From NCBI GenBank assembly GCA_913062555.1, contig CAJXVU010000007.1, forward strand, positions 43,971 to 107,970: 64,000 nucleotides of DNA, written 5' to 3'. Below, one piece after another: positions 9,088 through 18,787 of the stretch. The notes beneath the pieces are model-generated. The model made no database searches, was not told where the DNA came from, and saw nothing but the letters and a program-made list of their open reading frames with translations. Positions within the stretch are counted from its first letter, which is position 1; every line of letters starts with the position of its first letter. Origin of the DNA: an uncultured Bacteroidota bacterium. GTDB lineage: Bacteria > Bacteroidota > Bacteroidia > Flavobacteriales > Flavobacteriaceae. Both the position numbers and the translations under genes were made by a program.

Positions 9088-9666
9088 TTACATATTGTTT
9101 TTATAAAATATTTCTAGAGTCTTTTGTAAATTCTTTTTAGATCTAAACATTAAAGATTCTATTGAGGATATACTTTTTTCTATAATTACACTTATTTCTT
9201 TATAGCTCAGTCCTTCTATTTTATGTAAAGTAAACACGATTCGTTGGGCGTCCGGTAATTGATTAATTGCTTTAAACAAAGTTTCACTCTTCTCTTTATT
9301 TTCCAGTATTATCCCTGGGTGATTCATCTCGGTAAAATAGGACTGCTTATCTGGTAAATCATCATTCCCTAAAATCGTCTTTAAAAAAGCAAATCGTTTC
9401 TTAGCATTCTTTTTTCTAATAAATTCCAAGCACTTGTTAGTGGTTATTCTATAAATCCAAGTGGAAAGACTAGAATCCCCTTTAAATTTTGCAATAGAAT
9501 TATATACCTCAATAAAAACCTCTTGAGCAATATCTTGAGCATCTTCATTATTTGGCACAAAAGAGATACAGGTGCCAAATACTTTTTGCTCATAATCTAT
9601 TATAAGCTTTGCATATGCACTCTGTTTTTTTTCTATCAATTCGGTTATAAATTCTTTCTTCTGCAA
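9088..9666 (-). CDS. ECF-type RNA polymerase sigma factor (cassette 2)
   Basis: 192 residues. Region 2 is visible in YEQKVFGTCISFVPNNEDAQDIAQEVFIEVYNSIAKF followed by LSTWIYRITTNKCLEFIRKK. Region 4 is visible in INQLPDAQRIVFTLHKIEGLSYKEI with the helix-turn-helix SISSIESLMFRSKKNL. It is only moderately similar to the sigma factor at 3845, so the two are separate paralogues and not a recent duplication. It starts a leftward unit followed by a membrane protein and a Spy-like protein, and possibly the YHYH pair. It is divergent from the rRNA methyltransferase with 66 bases between start codons. Confidence 0.93.
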   Translation of the reverse strand: MQKKEFITELIEKKQSAYAKLIIDYEQKVFGTCISFVPNNEDAQDIAQEVFIEVYNSIAKFKGDSSLSTWIYRITTNKCLEFIRKKNAKKRFAFLKTILGNDDLPDKQSYFTEMNHPGIILENKEKSETLFKAINQLPDAQRIVFTLHKIEGLSYKEISVIIEKSISSIESLMFRSKKNLQKTLEIFYKNNM

Positions 9667-9705
9667 TATTTAAGATTAAGCATTTAAAATTAACAAATTA
9701 TACTT

Positions 9706-9713
9706 TACCTTTG
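9706..9713 (+). promoter_or_regulatory. -7 box TACCTTTG of the rRNA methyltransferase gene
   Basis: An exact match to TAnnTTTG. The start point expected about 6-8 bases later falls near 9720, which supports translation from ATG 9733 over an ATG at 9715. Confidence 0.5.
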
Positions 9714-9732
9714 CATGCTTATTTTATTACAA

Positions 9733-10944
9733 ATGCGATTACACAGAAATTTATGCTTTGCCGTTATTGATGGATTATTATTAATCTTTAATGAAGGCGC
9801 TTACGCCGATAAGGTAGTACAACAACTTTTAAAACGAGACAAGCGTTGGGGGAGTCGTGACCGTGGTTTTGTTGCCGAAACTACATACGATATTGTACGT
9901 TGGAAACGATTGTATGCCTCCATTGCAAACATCAAAGAACCATTTAGTAGAGATGACGCCTGGCGTTTATTTGCTGTTTGGGCAACTTTAAAGGGTATCA
10001 AACTTCCAGATTGGAAATATTTTGAAAGTACCCCAACTCGAAAAATCAAGGGTAAATTTGATGATTTATCAAAAGAACGTAAATACAGAGAATCTGTTCC
10101 TGATTGGATGGATGCCATTGGAGCCAAAGAATTGGGTGAGAATCGCTGGACCAAAGAACTTGCGGCACTTAATAAGCAAGCCGATGTTATTTTAAGGGTT
10201 AATACCCTAAAAACCACGAAGGAAGAATTGCAATTAAAATTACAATCTGAAAGTATAGAAACCGAATTTTTACCAAAACATCCATCAGCATTAAAATTAG
10301 TCGAGCGGGCAAATGTATTTAAAACCGAAGCTTTCAAAAATGGATGGTTTGAAGTTCAAGACGCCTCTTCTCAATTGGTAGCTGCATTTCTTGATGTAAA
10401 ACCAGGGATGAAAGTCATTGATACTTGTGCTGGAGCTGGTGGTAAAACATTGCATCTAGCATCACTCATGGAAAATAAGGGTCAAATTGTTGCCATGGAT
10501 ATTTATGAAAGTAAACTGAAAAGGTTAAAAATAAGAGCACGTCGTAATGGTGCTCATAATATTGATTTAAGAGTAATAGATTCTACAAAACCAATTAAAA
10601 AACTTCATAATAAAGCCGATCGTGTCCTTATTGATGCGCCTTGCTCTGGTTTAGGTGTTTTACGTAGAAACCCTGATGCTAAATGGAAATTACAACCTGA
10701 GTTTATAGATAGTATTAGAGAGACCCAACAAAGTGTTTTACAACAATACTCTAAAATGGTAAAACCTGGAGGAAAACTCGTCTATGCCACTTGTTCTGTT
10801 TTACCTTCTGAAAATCAGGAACAAGTAAACATCTTTCTAGCCTCTGAATTTGGTAATGAATTTAGCTTAGTAAAGGATAAAAAAATATCAGCTCACGAAT
10901 CTGGATTCGATGGCTTTTATATGGCACTCCTGGAAAAAAAATAA
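9733..10944 (+). CDS. RsmB/NOP family 16S rRNA (cytosine-5) methyltransferase
   Basis: A 403-residue SAM-dependent enzyme that methylates cytosine C5 in rRNA. A short N-terminal helical part is followed by a Rossmann domain with motif I DTCAGAGGKTLHLA, and the two Cys motifs of this family: DAPCSGLG (Cys304) and ATCSVLPSENQEQV (Cys354), one nucleophilic and one for product release. ATG 9733 is chosen because the -7 box at 9706-9713 would place an earlier ATG at the transcript's first bases. The gene stands alone between a divergent sigma gene and a terminator. Whether the target is C967 (RsmB-like) or another position cannot be told. Confidence 0.92.
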   Translation: MRLHRNLCFAVIDGLLLIFNEGAYADKVVQQLLKRDKRWGSRDRGFVAETTYDIVRWKRLYASIANIKEPFSRDDAWRLFAVWATLKGIKLPDWKYFESTPTRKIKGKFDDLSKERKYRESVPDWMDAIGAKELGENRWTKELAALNKQADVILRVNTLKTTKEELQLKLQSESIETEFLPKHPSALKLVERANVFKTEAFKNGWFEVQDASSQLVAAFLDVKPGMKVIDTCAGAGGKTLHLASLMENKGQIVAMDIYESKLKRLKIRARRNGAHNIDLRVIDSTKPIKKLHNKADRVLIDAPCSGLGVLRRNPDAKWKLQPEFIDSIRETQQSVLQQYSKMVKPGGKLVYATCSVLPSENQEQVNIFLASEFGNEFSLVKDKKISAHESGFDGFYMALLEKK

Positions 10945-10953
10945 TTACAGTAT

Positions 10954-10987
10954 AAAAAAAAGCGACCCGAAAAGGTCGCTTTTTTTT
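10954..10987 (+). terminator. Intrinsic terminator after rRNA methyltransferase
   Basis: A 14-bp perfect stem (8 A's + GCGACC / GGTCGC + 8 T's) with a CGAAAA loop, 9 bases past the stop. Confidence 0.9.
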
Positions 10988-11058
10988 ATAGTTAATAACG
11001 ACGTGAATAACTCTAAAATTAACTCTTCAGATTGTACAAAAAATACAAGTAAAAATTC

Positions 11059-11066
11059 TAAATTTG
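11059..11066 (+). promoter_or_regulatory. -7 box TAAATTTG of purL
   Basis: An exact TAnnTTTG match 33 bases before the purL ATG. A TTG at 11032-11034 lies 24 bases upstream, slightly beyond the usual spacing for the -33 element. Confidence 0.45.
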
Positions 11067-11099
11067 CACTTTAATAAACACAACACAAACTAAGACATA

Positions 11100-14000
11100 A
11101 TGATTCATTTCTTTGGAAACGTAAACAGCAAGATTTTTGCAGTACAAACAGCAGAAGAATTATCAACCGAAACCATCTCCAAATTAAATTGGCTCTTTGG
11201 CAAGCAACCAAAAATTGAACAAGCATCACTGGATGCTTTTTTTGTTGGTCCTCGAGCTGCTATGATTACACCTTGGAGTACCAATGCCGTTGAAATTACT
11301 CAAAACATGGGGATTGACGGAATCATCCGAATTGAAGAATTTCAATCTGTTACTGAAGGTTTTTCTGGTTTTGACCCGATGATTTCCGAAAAATTCAATG
11401 GTTTAAATCAAGAAAGTTTCACTATTGATATTCAACCAGAACCTATTCTAGAAATTGATGACATTGCGACTTATAATACACAAGAAGGATTAGCCTTAAA
11501 CGAAGAAGAAATTGAATACTTAGAGAATGTTGCAATAAAAATTGGACGTAGGCTAACCGACTCTGAGGTGTTTGGATTTTCACAAGTAAACTCGGAACAC
11601 TGTCGCCATAAAATATTTAACGGCACATTTGTTATTGATGGCGAAGAAAAACCAACCTCATTATTCAAATTAATTAAAGAGACATCAAAACAACATCCAA
11701 ACAATATAGTTTCGGCATATAAAGATAATGTCGCATTTATTAAAGGTCCAGTTGTGGAGCAATTCGCTCCAAAACATGCTGATGCCCCTGATTTTTATGA
11801 AACAAAAGATTTTGAATCTGTAATTTCGATAAAAGCAGAAACTCATAATTTCCCTACAACTGTTGAACCTTTTAATGGTGCTGCCACAGGATCAGGAGGT
11901 GAAATTCGTGATCGTTTAGCTGGAGGAAAAGGATCACTACCATTGGCTGGAACGGCGGTTTACATGACTTCATATTCAAGATTAGAAGATAACAGACCTT
12001 GGGAGGATGCCGTAAATGAGCGTGATTGGTTATACCAAACACCAATGGATATTCTTATAAAAGCTAGTAATGGTGCTTCAGATTTTGGAAATAAATTTGG
12101 GCAGCCCCTAATTTGTGGTTCAATATTAACCTTTGAACATGAAGAAAACGCTCGAAAGTTAGGATTTGATAAGGTCATTATGCAAGCGGGAGGAATTGGT
12201 TATGGCAAAGCTAATCAAGCCCTCAAAGATGTTCCACAAAAGGGTGATAAAATTGTGCTCTTAGGTGGTGAAAATTACCGTATTGGAATGGGCGGTGCTG
12301 CAGTTTCAAGTGCAGATACTGGAGAATTCTCAACAGGAATAGAACTTAACGCTGTACAGCGATCTAACCCAGAAATGCAAAAACGTGCTGCCAATGCTGT
12401 ACGTGGAATGGTAGAAAGTGATGAAAACTTTATCGTTTCTATTCACGATCATGGTGCTGGTGGACATTTAAACTGTCTTTCAGAATTAGTTGAAGATACT
12501 GGAGGGAAAATAGATTTAGATAAATTACCAGTTGGTGATCCTACTTTATCTGATAAAGAAATTATTGGTAATGAATCTCAAGAACGTATGGGATTAGTGA
12601 TTGCCGAAAAACATATCAATCATTTACAACGTATTGCCGAACGTGAACGTTCTCCAATGTATACTGTTGGTGATGTAACCGGAAACGACCGATTTACATT
12701 TGAATCCAAAACCAAAGGCAATAAGCCAATGGATTTAGCTATGGAAGACATGTTTGGTAGTTCTCCAAAAACAATAATGACAGATCATACTGTGATTAGA
12801 AACTATGCCAAAGTAGCTTATGACAGCAGTAAATTCAATGCATATTTAGATCAATTATTACAATTGGAAGCTGTTGCTTGTAAAGATTGGTTAACAAATA
12901 AAGTAGACCGTTGTGTTGGTGGTAAAGTCGCAAAACAACAGTGTGCTGGTCCTTTACAATTGCCATTAAACAATTGCGGTGTTATGGCTTTGGATTATAA
13001 AGGTAAAGAAGGTATTGCAACAGCTATTGGTCACTCTCCAATTTCTGGATTGATTGATCCTAAAGCAGGGAGTAGAAATAGTATTACTGAAGCCCTAACT
13101 AATATTATTTGGGCGCCTTTAAAAGATGGCTTACAGAGTGTATCTCTTTCAGCTAACTGGATGTGGCCATGTAAAAATGAAGGTGAAGACGCCCGATTGT
13201 ATGAAGCTGTTAAGGCCATATCGGAATTTGCTATCGATTTAGGAATTAATGTTCCTACAGGGAAAGATTCACTATCAATGAAGCAGAAATATCCTAATGA
13301 AGTGGTTGTTTCTCCCGGAACTGTAATTATTTCTGCAGCTGGAAATTGTAATGATATTACTAAAGTGATTGAGCCCGTATTTCAAAAAAATGCAGGAGAT
13401 ATTTATTATATCAACCTCTCTCAAGACAACTATAAATTAGGAGGTAGCTCCTTTGCACAGGTTGTAAATAAAATAGGAAATGAATGCCCAACAGTTACAA
13501 GTTCAGAATTTTTAAAATCTACTTTTAATACGGTTCAGAAACTTATTAGAAACGATAAAATTGTTGCTGGACATGATGTGGCTTCTGGAGGATTAATTAC
13601 AACTTTATTAGAATTGTGTTTTGCTGATGTAAATCTTGGAGCAGATTTAAATCTTTCGGCACTGAATGAAAATGATGCCTTCAAAATATTATTTGCTGAA
13701 AACGCAGGAATTGTAATTCAGTCCACAGATAATTCTATTGAGCAGATTCTTTCAGACGCAAATATTGAATTTTTTAATATTGGAAAAGTAACGGAAAGTG
13801 ACACCTTAAATATTGTCAATAATGATGAGACTTTTACATTGACGGTATCACGTTTACGCGATACTTGGTATAAAACCTCCTTTTTGCTTGACCAAAAACA
13901 AACGGCAAATAATTTAGCAGAAAATAGATTCAAAAATTACAAAAATCAGCCTTTACAATATACATTCCCGTCACAATTCACCGGAAAACTTCCATTAATT

Positions 14001-14762
14001 GATGCTAATAAAATAAGACCTAAAGCCGCTATACTTCGTGAAAAAGGAAGTAATAGTGAACGTGAAATGGCAAATGCAATGTATTTAGCTGGTTTTGATG
14101 TCAAGGATGTACACATGACCGATTTAATTTCAGGACGTGAAACATTAGAAGATATTCAATTTATTGGTGCCGTTGGTGGATTTAGTAATAGTGATGTATT
14201 AGGTTCGGCTAAAGGTTGGGCTGGTGCATTTTTATACAACGATAAAGCAAATACTGCATTAAAGAATTTCATTAAAAGAGATGACACTTTATCTGTTGGA
14301 ATTTGTAATGGTTGCCAACTCTTTATGGAATTGGAGATTATCAATCCAGAGCATGAAGTTCATGGGAAATTGTTACACAATGATTCTCATAAACACGAAA
14401 GTAATTTTACATCGGTAAGCATTCAAGAAAACAATTCTGTAATGTTATCTTCTTTAGCAGGAAGTACTCTTGGTGTTTGGATCAGTCATGGAGAAGGGAA
14501 ATTTGACCTTCCTTTAACGGAAGACAATTATAATATCGTAGCTAAATATGGTTATGATGCGTATCCATCAAATCCAAACGGATCTAGCTTTAATACAGCT
14601 ATGATGTGTGATAAAACAGGGAGACACCTAGTTATGATGCCACATATAGAACGTTCTACATTCCAATGGAATTGGGCGCACTATCCAGATGGCAGAACTG
14701 ATGAAGTTTCACCTTGGTTAGAAGCATTTGTAAATGCTAAAAATTGGGTTGAAAAACCCTAA
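11100..14762 (+). CDS. purL: Phosphoribosylformylglycinamidine synthase, large single-chain form
   Basis: A 1220-residue enzyme of purine synthesis that converts FGAR to FGAM using ATP and glutamine in the cytoplasm. The long fused form is seen: an N-terminal domain, a linker helix region with SQVNSEHCRHKIFNG, two AIR-synthase-like halves (ETHNFPTTVEPFNGAATGSGGE; HDVASGGL near residue 825), and a C-terminal glutaminase. In the glutaminase the nucleophile lies in GICNGCQLF (Cys1069), and His1182/Glu1184 in PHIERS complete the triad. It has its own -7 box and is followed by a strong terminator, so it is a single-gene unit. Bacteroidota typically carry this gammaproteobacterial-like long PurL. 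Confidence 0.98.
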   Translation: MIHFFGNVNSKIFAVQTAEELSTETISKLNWLFGKQPKIEQASLDAFFVGPRAAMITPWSTNAVEITQNMGIDGIIRIEEFQSVTEGFSGFDPMISEKFNGLNQESFTIDIQPEPILEIDDIATYNTQEGLALNEEEIEYLENVAIKIGRRLTDSEVFGFSQVNSEHCRHKIFNGTFVIDGEEKPTSLFKLIKETSKQHPNNIVSAYKDNVAFIKGPVVEQFAPKHADAPDFYETKDFESVISIKAETHNFPTTVEPFNGAATGSGGEIRDRLAGGKGSLPLAGTAVYMTSYSRLEDNRPWEDAVNERDWLYQTPMDILIKASNGASDFGNKFGQPLICGSILTFEHEENARKLGFDKVIMQAGGIGYGKANQALKDVPQKGDKIVLLGGENYRIGMGGAAVSSADTGEFSTGIELNAVQRSNPEMQKRAANAVRGMVESDENFIVSIHDHGAGGHLNCLSELVEDTGGKIDLDKLPVGDPTLSDKEIIGNESQERMGLVIAEKHINHLQRIAERERSPMYTVGDVTGNDRFTFESKTKGNKPMDLAMEDMFGSSPKTIMTDHTVIRNYAKVAYDSSKFNAYLDQLLQLEAVACKDWLTNKVDRCVGGKVAKQQCAGPLQLPLNNCGVMALDYKGKEGIATAIGHSPISGLIDPKAGSRNSITEALTNIIWAPLKDGLQSVSLSANWMWPCKNEGEDARLYEAVKAISEFAIDLGINVPTGKDSLSMKQKYPNEVVVSPGTVIISAAGNCNDITKVIEPVFQKNAGDIYYINLSQDNYKLGGSSFAQVVNKIGNECPTVTSSEFLKSTFNTVQKLIRNDKIVAGHDVASGGLITTLLELCFADVNLGADLNLSALNENDAFKILFAENAGIVIQSTDNSIEQILSDANIEFFNIGKVTESDTLNIVNNDETFTLTVSRLRDTWYKTSFLLDQKQTANNLAENRFKNYKNQPLQYTFPSQFTGKLPLIDANKIRPKAAILREKGSNSEREMANAMYLAGFDVKDVHMTDLISGRETLEDIQFIGAVGGFSNSDVLGSAKGWAGAFLYNDKANTALKNFIKRDDTLSVGICNGCQLFMELEIINPEHEVHGKLLHNDSHKHESNFTSVSIQENNSVMLSSLAGSTLGVWISHGEGKFDLPLTEDNYNIVAKYGYDAYPSNPNGSSFNTAMMCDKTGRHLVMMPHIERSTFQWNWAHYPDGRTDEVSPWLEAFVNAKNWVEKP

Positions 14763-14778
14763 CATATTATCAATATAT

Positions 14779-14814
14779 AAAAAACGGTCATAGCAGTAGT
14801 TATGACCGTTTTTT
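14779..14814 (+). terminator. Intrinsic terminator after purL
   Basis: A 14-bp perfect stem (AAAAAACGGTCATA / TATGACCGTTTTTT) with an 8-base loop, 16 bases past the stop. Confidence 0.9.
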
Positions 14815-14923
14815 GTTATTCAAAATTTAGCAATTTAATAAGTTAAAGTTCGCTCTATTCCTCTCAAATTATTGTAATATTGCAGCCCATAGATTGATTA
14901 ACTTTTAGACCTACTTATCCCTA

Positions 14924-15850
14924 ATGAAAAAATTACTACCCCTATTATTATTTTGCGCTTACAATTCTATTTTTGCACAACTTACTTTTGTTCCTGATGA
15001 TAATTTTGAAGCATACTTAGAAGCCAATAGCATGGGCAATAGTATTGCCAATGATAATTATGTAAGCACAGTTAATATAGCAAGTGTGACAACTCTAAAT
15101 ATTTCTGCTAGTAATATTACTGACTTAACAGGAATTGAGGATTTTACTGCTTTAACTGAATTGATTTGCTTTGAAAACCTATTAACAGATTTGGACCTTT
15201 CAGCACTTCCATTATTAGAACGGATCGATGCTTCAGAAAACCTTATTTTAAACGCAAACTTTACCGACAACGCTAACTTGGTAGCTATTTTATTAAATGA
15301 AAATTTTTTAACAGATCTAGATGTTTCTCAAAACCCAAGTTTGGTTAACTTATTTGTGGATAGTAATTCTATAACTTCTATAGATATTTCTCAAAATCCT
15401 TTGTTAGAAAAAATATCCAGTTCTAATAATAGGTTAACAAGTTTGAATGCTAAAAATGGAGCTAATACTAATATATCTACTTTCGTTACTCTCGGTAATC
15501 CTGACCTAACCTGTATTCAGGTAGATAATGCAACATATTCAATCACAAATTGGACGAACATTGATATAGTGACTAGTTTTAACGAAGATTGTGGTCCTAT
15601 CTTAAATACTTCATCTATAGAATTAGATAGGATTTCATTATTTCCTAATCCTGTATATAATAGTCTTACTATAAATACACCATTGTTAGACTTTGAATAT
15701 TCGCTTTATAATATGCAAGGCCAGAAATTTATTAAATCCAACTCAACCATTTCTAAAACAGTTAATTTTAACAGTTATCCACCTGGACTATACATTTTAA
15801 CCATCCGTTCAAACAACCAAGAACAAAGCTTTAAGATTCTTAAGAATTAA
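14924..15850 (+). CDS. Leucine-rich-repeat protein with type IX secretion C-terminal domain
   Basis: 308 residues. Signal peptide MKKLLPLLLFCAYNSIFA, then short degenerate leucine-rich repeats of about 21 residues (VTTLNISASNITDLTGIEDF; LTELICFENLLTDLDLSALP; and similar to about residue 180). The C-terminal sorting domain begins around ISLFPNPVYNSLTI and ends YPPGLYILTIRSNNQEQSFKILKN. The FPNP...G-x-Y and closing F-K-I-x-K pattern is the type A signal for the Por/T9SS machinery, so the product is probably secreted or surface-attached. The LRR part suggests protein binding or adhesion. It stands alone between purL and the sulfatase island. Confidence 0.87.
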   Translation: MKKLLPLLLFCAYNSIFAQLTFVPDDNFEAYLEANSMGNSIANDNYVSTVNIASVTTLNISASNITDLTGIEDFTALTELICFENLLTDLDLSALPLLERIDASENLILNANFTDNANLVAILLNENFLTDLDVSQNPSLVNLFVDSNSITSIDISQNPLLEKISSSNNRLTSLNAKNGANTNISTFVTLGNPDLTCIQVDNATYSITNWTNIDIVTSFNEDCGPILNTSSIELDRISLFPNPVYNSLTINTPLLDFEYSLYNMQGQKFIKSNSTISKTVNFNSYPPGLYILTIRSNNQEQSFKILKN

Positions 15851-15884
15851 ATTTTACCCTTGGCAAAAAAAATCACACTAAATT

Positions 15885-15913
15885 AAAAATGCCAATCTTA
15901 AGTTTGGTATTTT
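15885..15913. terminator. Probable bidirectional terminator between convergent genes
   Basis: AAAAATGCCAA and TTTGGTATTTT pair (one G-T wobble) around a 7-base loop, between the T9SS protein and the leftward sulfatase. The A and T runs flank both sides, so it could serve both strands. Confidence 0.5.
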
Positions 15914-15917
15914 AAAT

Positions 15918-17234
15918 TTAGTCTATACTTTTATCAAAGTCTAATAGATTCTTTTGTAATGATGTGACCACATCAGGATATTGTGCCACTAAATTTAGTG
16001 TTTCAGAAATATCCGTTTCTAAATTATATAAAGCTACCGAGAACTTGCCACTTTCACCGGTGTTCCAACCTATATATTTTTTAATATGTAATTTCCATTT
16101 TCCCAATCTTATTGCTTCTAGATCACCATTTCGTCCATAGTAATAAAATGGGCGAGCCGCTATTTTACTCATGGGATTTTCTAAGTATTCATTAATATTT
16201 AAACCGTCCAATTGCAGGGAGTCCATAATTGTGGCTCCAGATATATGAGCCAGTGTAGGAAATATATCGAGAGTAGAGACCACTTGATCACTTACTATTG
16301 CTTTAGGAATTTTGTTAGGCCAACTAATAATGCCAGGAACACGCTGCCCACCTTCCCATGTTTCGGCTTTTTGTCCCCGTAAAGGTAAAGCCGATCCTTT
16401 ATGCGGACCATTATCAGAAGTAAATATGATTAAGGTATTATCATAGATCCCCTCAGCTTTTAGAGCCTTCACAACTTCACCAACACTCCAATCTAGTTCC
16501 ATAATAACATCACCATAAAGACCTAATTCACTCTTTCCTTTAAATGTTTCAGAGGCATGTAGGGGCACATGCGGCATACAATGGGCTAAATACATGAAAA
16601 ATGGCGACCCTTCCTCCTTCATTTTAATTTGAGCAATCGCTTCCGAAGTAAACATTTGAGTTAGCAAATCTTGATTAACTCCTTCTGCTATTAAATTTGT
16701 ATCTCTATAAAAAGGTAAAGGTGGTGACTGAAAATCATTATGCTTATAATAATAGCCATCCATATCATTAGAATAAGGCACCCCATAATAACTATCAAAC
16801 CCCTGATTGTTTGGCAAATACTTAGATTCATGCCCCAAATGCCATTTCCCAATAATTGAGGTTGAATATCCTTGTTCTTTAAGCATTTCGGCTAAAGTAA
16901 AAGCTTCAGGTTCTAAGCCATGTTTAGAATAGGGTGAAATAACACCTTTGTGTAATCCTAATCTTTTAGGGTATTGACCTGTTAACAACGCTGCACGTGA
17001 AGGGGTACACACTGTAGCAGGCACATAAAAATTTGTAAATTGTATTCCGTCTTTAGCTAACGTGTCTATATGAGGTGTTTCAAATCCCTTGGCGCCGTAT
17101 ACGCCCACATCTGAGTAACCTTGATCATCTGTAAATATTACAATAATATTAGGCCTGTCAATAGGTGCTTTTTTTTGACATGAAAGCGAAAACAACGCTA
17201 TTGAAAAGAATAATATGAAGTGTTTAAATTTCAT
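15918..17234 (-). CDS. S1 family sulfatase lipoprotein (arylsulfatase A-like)
   Basis: 438 residues; removes sulfate esters from a glycan, probably at the cell surface or in the periplasm. A lipoprotein signal places the lipidated Cys at 19. The alkaline-phosphatase-like metal site starts FTDDQGYSD (Asp36, Asp37), the formylglycine site is CTPSRAALLTG (Cys76), and the second motif is GKWHLG. FTSDNGPHKGS supplies further metal ligands. The Cys must be oxidised by a maturase encoded outside this window. It is the last gene of a three-sulfatase leftward unit, two bases from the next. The GFDSYYGVPYSNDMDGYYY segment resembles steryl/arylsulfatase A relatives; the exact substrate is unknown. Confidence 0.93.
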   Translation of the reverse strand: MKFKHFILFFSIALFSLSCQKKAPIDRPNIIVIFTDDQGYSDVGVYGAKGFETPHIDTLAKDGIQFTNFYVPATVCTPSRAALLTGQYPKRLGLHKGVISPYSKHGLEPEAFTLAEMLKEQGYSTSIIGKWHLGHESKYLPNNQGFDSYYGVPYSNDMDGYYYKHNDFQSPPLPFYRDTNLIAEGVNQDLLTQMFTSEAIAQIKMKEEGSPFFMYLAHCMPHVPLHASETFKGKSELGLYGDVIMELDWSVGEVVKALKAEGIYDNTLIIFTSDNGPHKGSALPLRGQKAETWEGGQRVPGIISWPNKIPKAIVSDQVVSTLDIFPTLAHISGATIMDSLQLDGLNINEYLENPMSKIAARPFYYYGRNGDLEAIRLGKWKLHIKKYIGWNTGESGKFSVALYNLETDISETLNLVAQYPDVVTSLQKNLLDFDKSID

Positions 17235-17236
17235 TA

Positions 17237-18769
17237 TTAATCTCCAAGTTCCTTAATTTTAAATCTATCTAATTCGGCTGGCGTATGCTCTCTTTTCATA
17301 ATCGCCTCTATTTGAGCAACAATTTCAGGATTCAGAGCAGCAACATCATTTGATTCTGCCGGATCTGTTATTAAATCATACAGTTCTAAAGTCATATTCC
17401 CTTTAAAAATATTCTTACGAATCCCTTTCCAGTCTCCCATTCTTACTGCTTGCTGCCCTTGATAACTTGGAAATTCCCAATATAAAAATTCATGTTTGGT
17501 CTGTTCTGCATCTCCCAATAATGTTGGTAAAAAACTTATCCCATCAATATCGGTTGGCACTTCCGTTTTTACGAGTTCACCAAAAGTAGGCATCACATCC
17601 CAAAAAGCTGAAATATGATTGCTTATACTTCCTGCCTCAATTTTTCCAGGCCAGCTTGCAATCATAGGAACTCTGACTCCACCTTCATAAGTAAACCCTT
17701 TAGTTCGACCGTAATTATTTGGAAAAGGTTTAGCACTATTAAAATATTCGGCATTTACGCCACCCGTATAGGTTGGTCCGTTATCACTGGTAAATACTAT
17801 AATGGTATTATCATACAAATCCAATGCCTTTAATTTAGCTATTATTTCTCCCACTTGATCATCCAAATAAGTAATCATACCAGCATAAGCCGCATTGGGG
17901 AATCGATTAGGAAAATAACCGCGATTCCCAACATACGGATCTTCTTCTCCGAATAAACCTACATATTTCTCTACATATTCATGAGGCACCTGTAATGGTA
18001 AATGTGGTAGTGGTGAGGCATAATACATAAAAAATGGCTGATCCTTATTATCTTCTATAAATTGCAATACTTCTTGCTGCATCAAAGCAGGAGCATATTG
18101 TTGTTGTTCAAATTTTTGATAACTTTTTATATCTGCAATATCGGCAGTACTATCTAGCTTAGTTCGAGGTGCTATCAATTCATTATCTAACCATATTTTT
18201 TCTTCATTTTTCCATAAATGTTTTGGATACAATTGATGTGCCTGTCGCTGACAATTATACCCATAAAACAAGTCAAATCCACTTTTATTTGGAATCCCTT
18301 CTGTAAGTGGTGCACCTAAGCCCCATTTTCCAACTACGGCTGTTTTGTAACCTGCATTTTGCAATACTTTACCCAACGTAACTGTTGTGTTTAGAATTGG
18401 TCTTTGTCCTTCTAAATTTGGGTCATTCACTGCTTTTTCATAATTCCAAACATCACCTCTTTCTGCCCATTCATCATTTCCTCGAATTCGAGCATGACCA
18501 GCATGTTTCCCTGTTAACAGCATATACCTAGAAGGTGCACAAACTGGAGCTCCTGAATAATGCTGAGTAAACAACATTCCGTTGGATGCAAGAGCATCAA
18601 TATTAGGTGTCTGAATCTTTTCTTGACCATAAACCCCCAATTCTCCATATCCCAAATCATCAGCCAGAATATAAATAATATTCGGCTTTTTTTGTGCTTC
18701 ATTTTCTTGACAACTAAATGCTATTAGTCCGAAAAAGATAAAACCAAAGGCGAAAAAAAATGTTTTCAT
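17237..18769 (-). CDS. S1 family sulfatase lipoprotein with GKWGLG motif
   Basis: 510 residues. Lipoprotein Cys at 20, metal residues in LADDLGYGE (Asp37, Asp38), formylglycine Cys77 in CAPSRYMLLTGKHAGHARIRGN. The second motif is GKWGLG where most sulfatases have GKWHLG, followed by GFDLFYGYNCQRQAHQLYP. This GKWGLG/CQRQAH combination marks a distinct S1 branch found in glycosaminoglycan and algal-glycan loci, but I do not assign a subfamily number. FTSDNGPTYTGG gives the later metal ligands. It sits 2 bases upstream of the 15918 gene and 18 bases downstream of the 18788 gene, clearly one operon. Confidence 0.93.
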   Translation of the reverse strand: MKTFFFAFGFIFFGLIAFSCQENEAQKKPNIIYILADDLGYGELGVYGQEKIQTPNIDALASNGMLFTQHYSGAPVCAPSRYMLLTGKHAGHARIRGNDEWAERGDVWNYEKAVNDPNLEGQRPILNTTVTLGKVLQNAGYKTAVVGKWGLGAPLTEGIPNKSGFDLFYGYNCQRQAHQLYPKHLWKNEEKIWLDNELIAPRTKLDSTADIADIKSYQKFEQQQYAPALMQQEVLQFIEDNKDQPFFMYYASPLPHLPLQVPHEYVEKYVGLFGEEDPYVGNRGYFPNRFPNAAYAGMITYLDDQVGEIIAKLKALDLYDNTIIVFTSDNGPTYTGGVNAEYFNSAKPFPNNYGRTKGFTYEGGVRVPMIASWPGKIEAGSISNHISAFWDVMPTFGELVKTEVPTDIDGISFLPTLLGDAEQTKHEFLYWEFPSYQGQQAVRMGDWKGIRKNIFKGNMTLELYDLITDPAESNDVAALNPEIVAQIEAIMKREHTPAELDRFKIKELGD

Positions 18770-18787
18770 AAATTAAATTATTATCTA

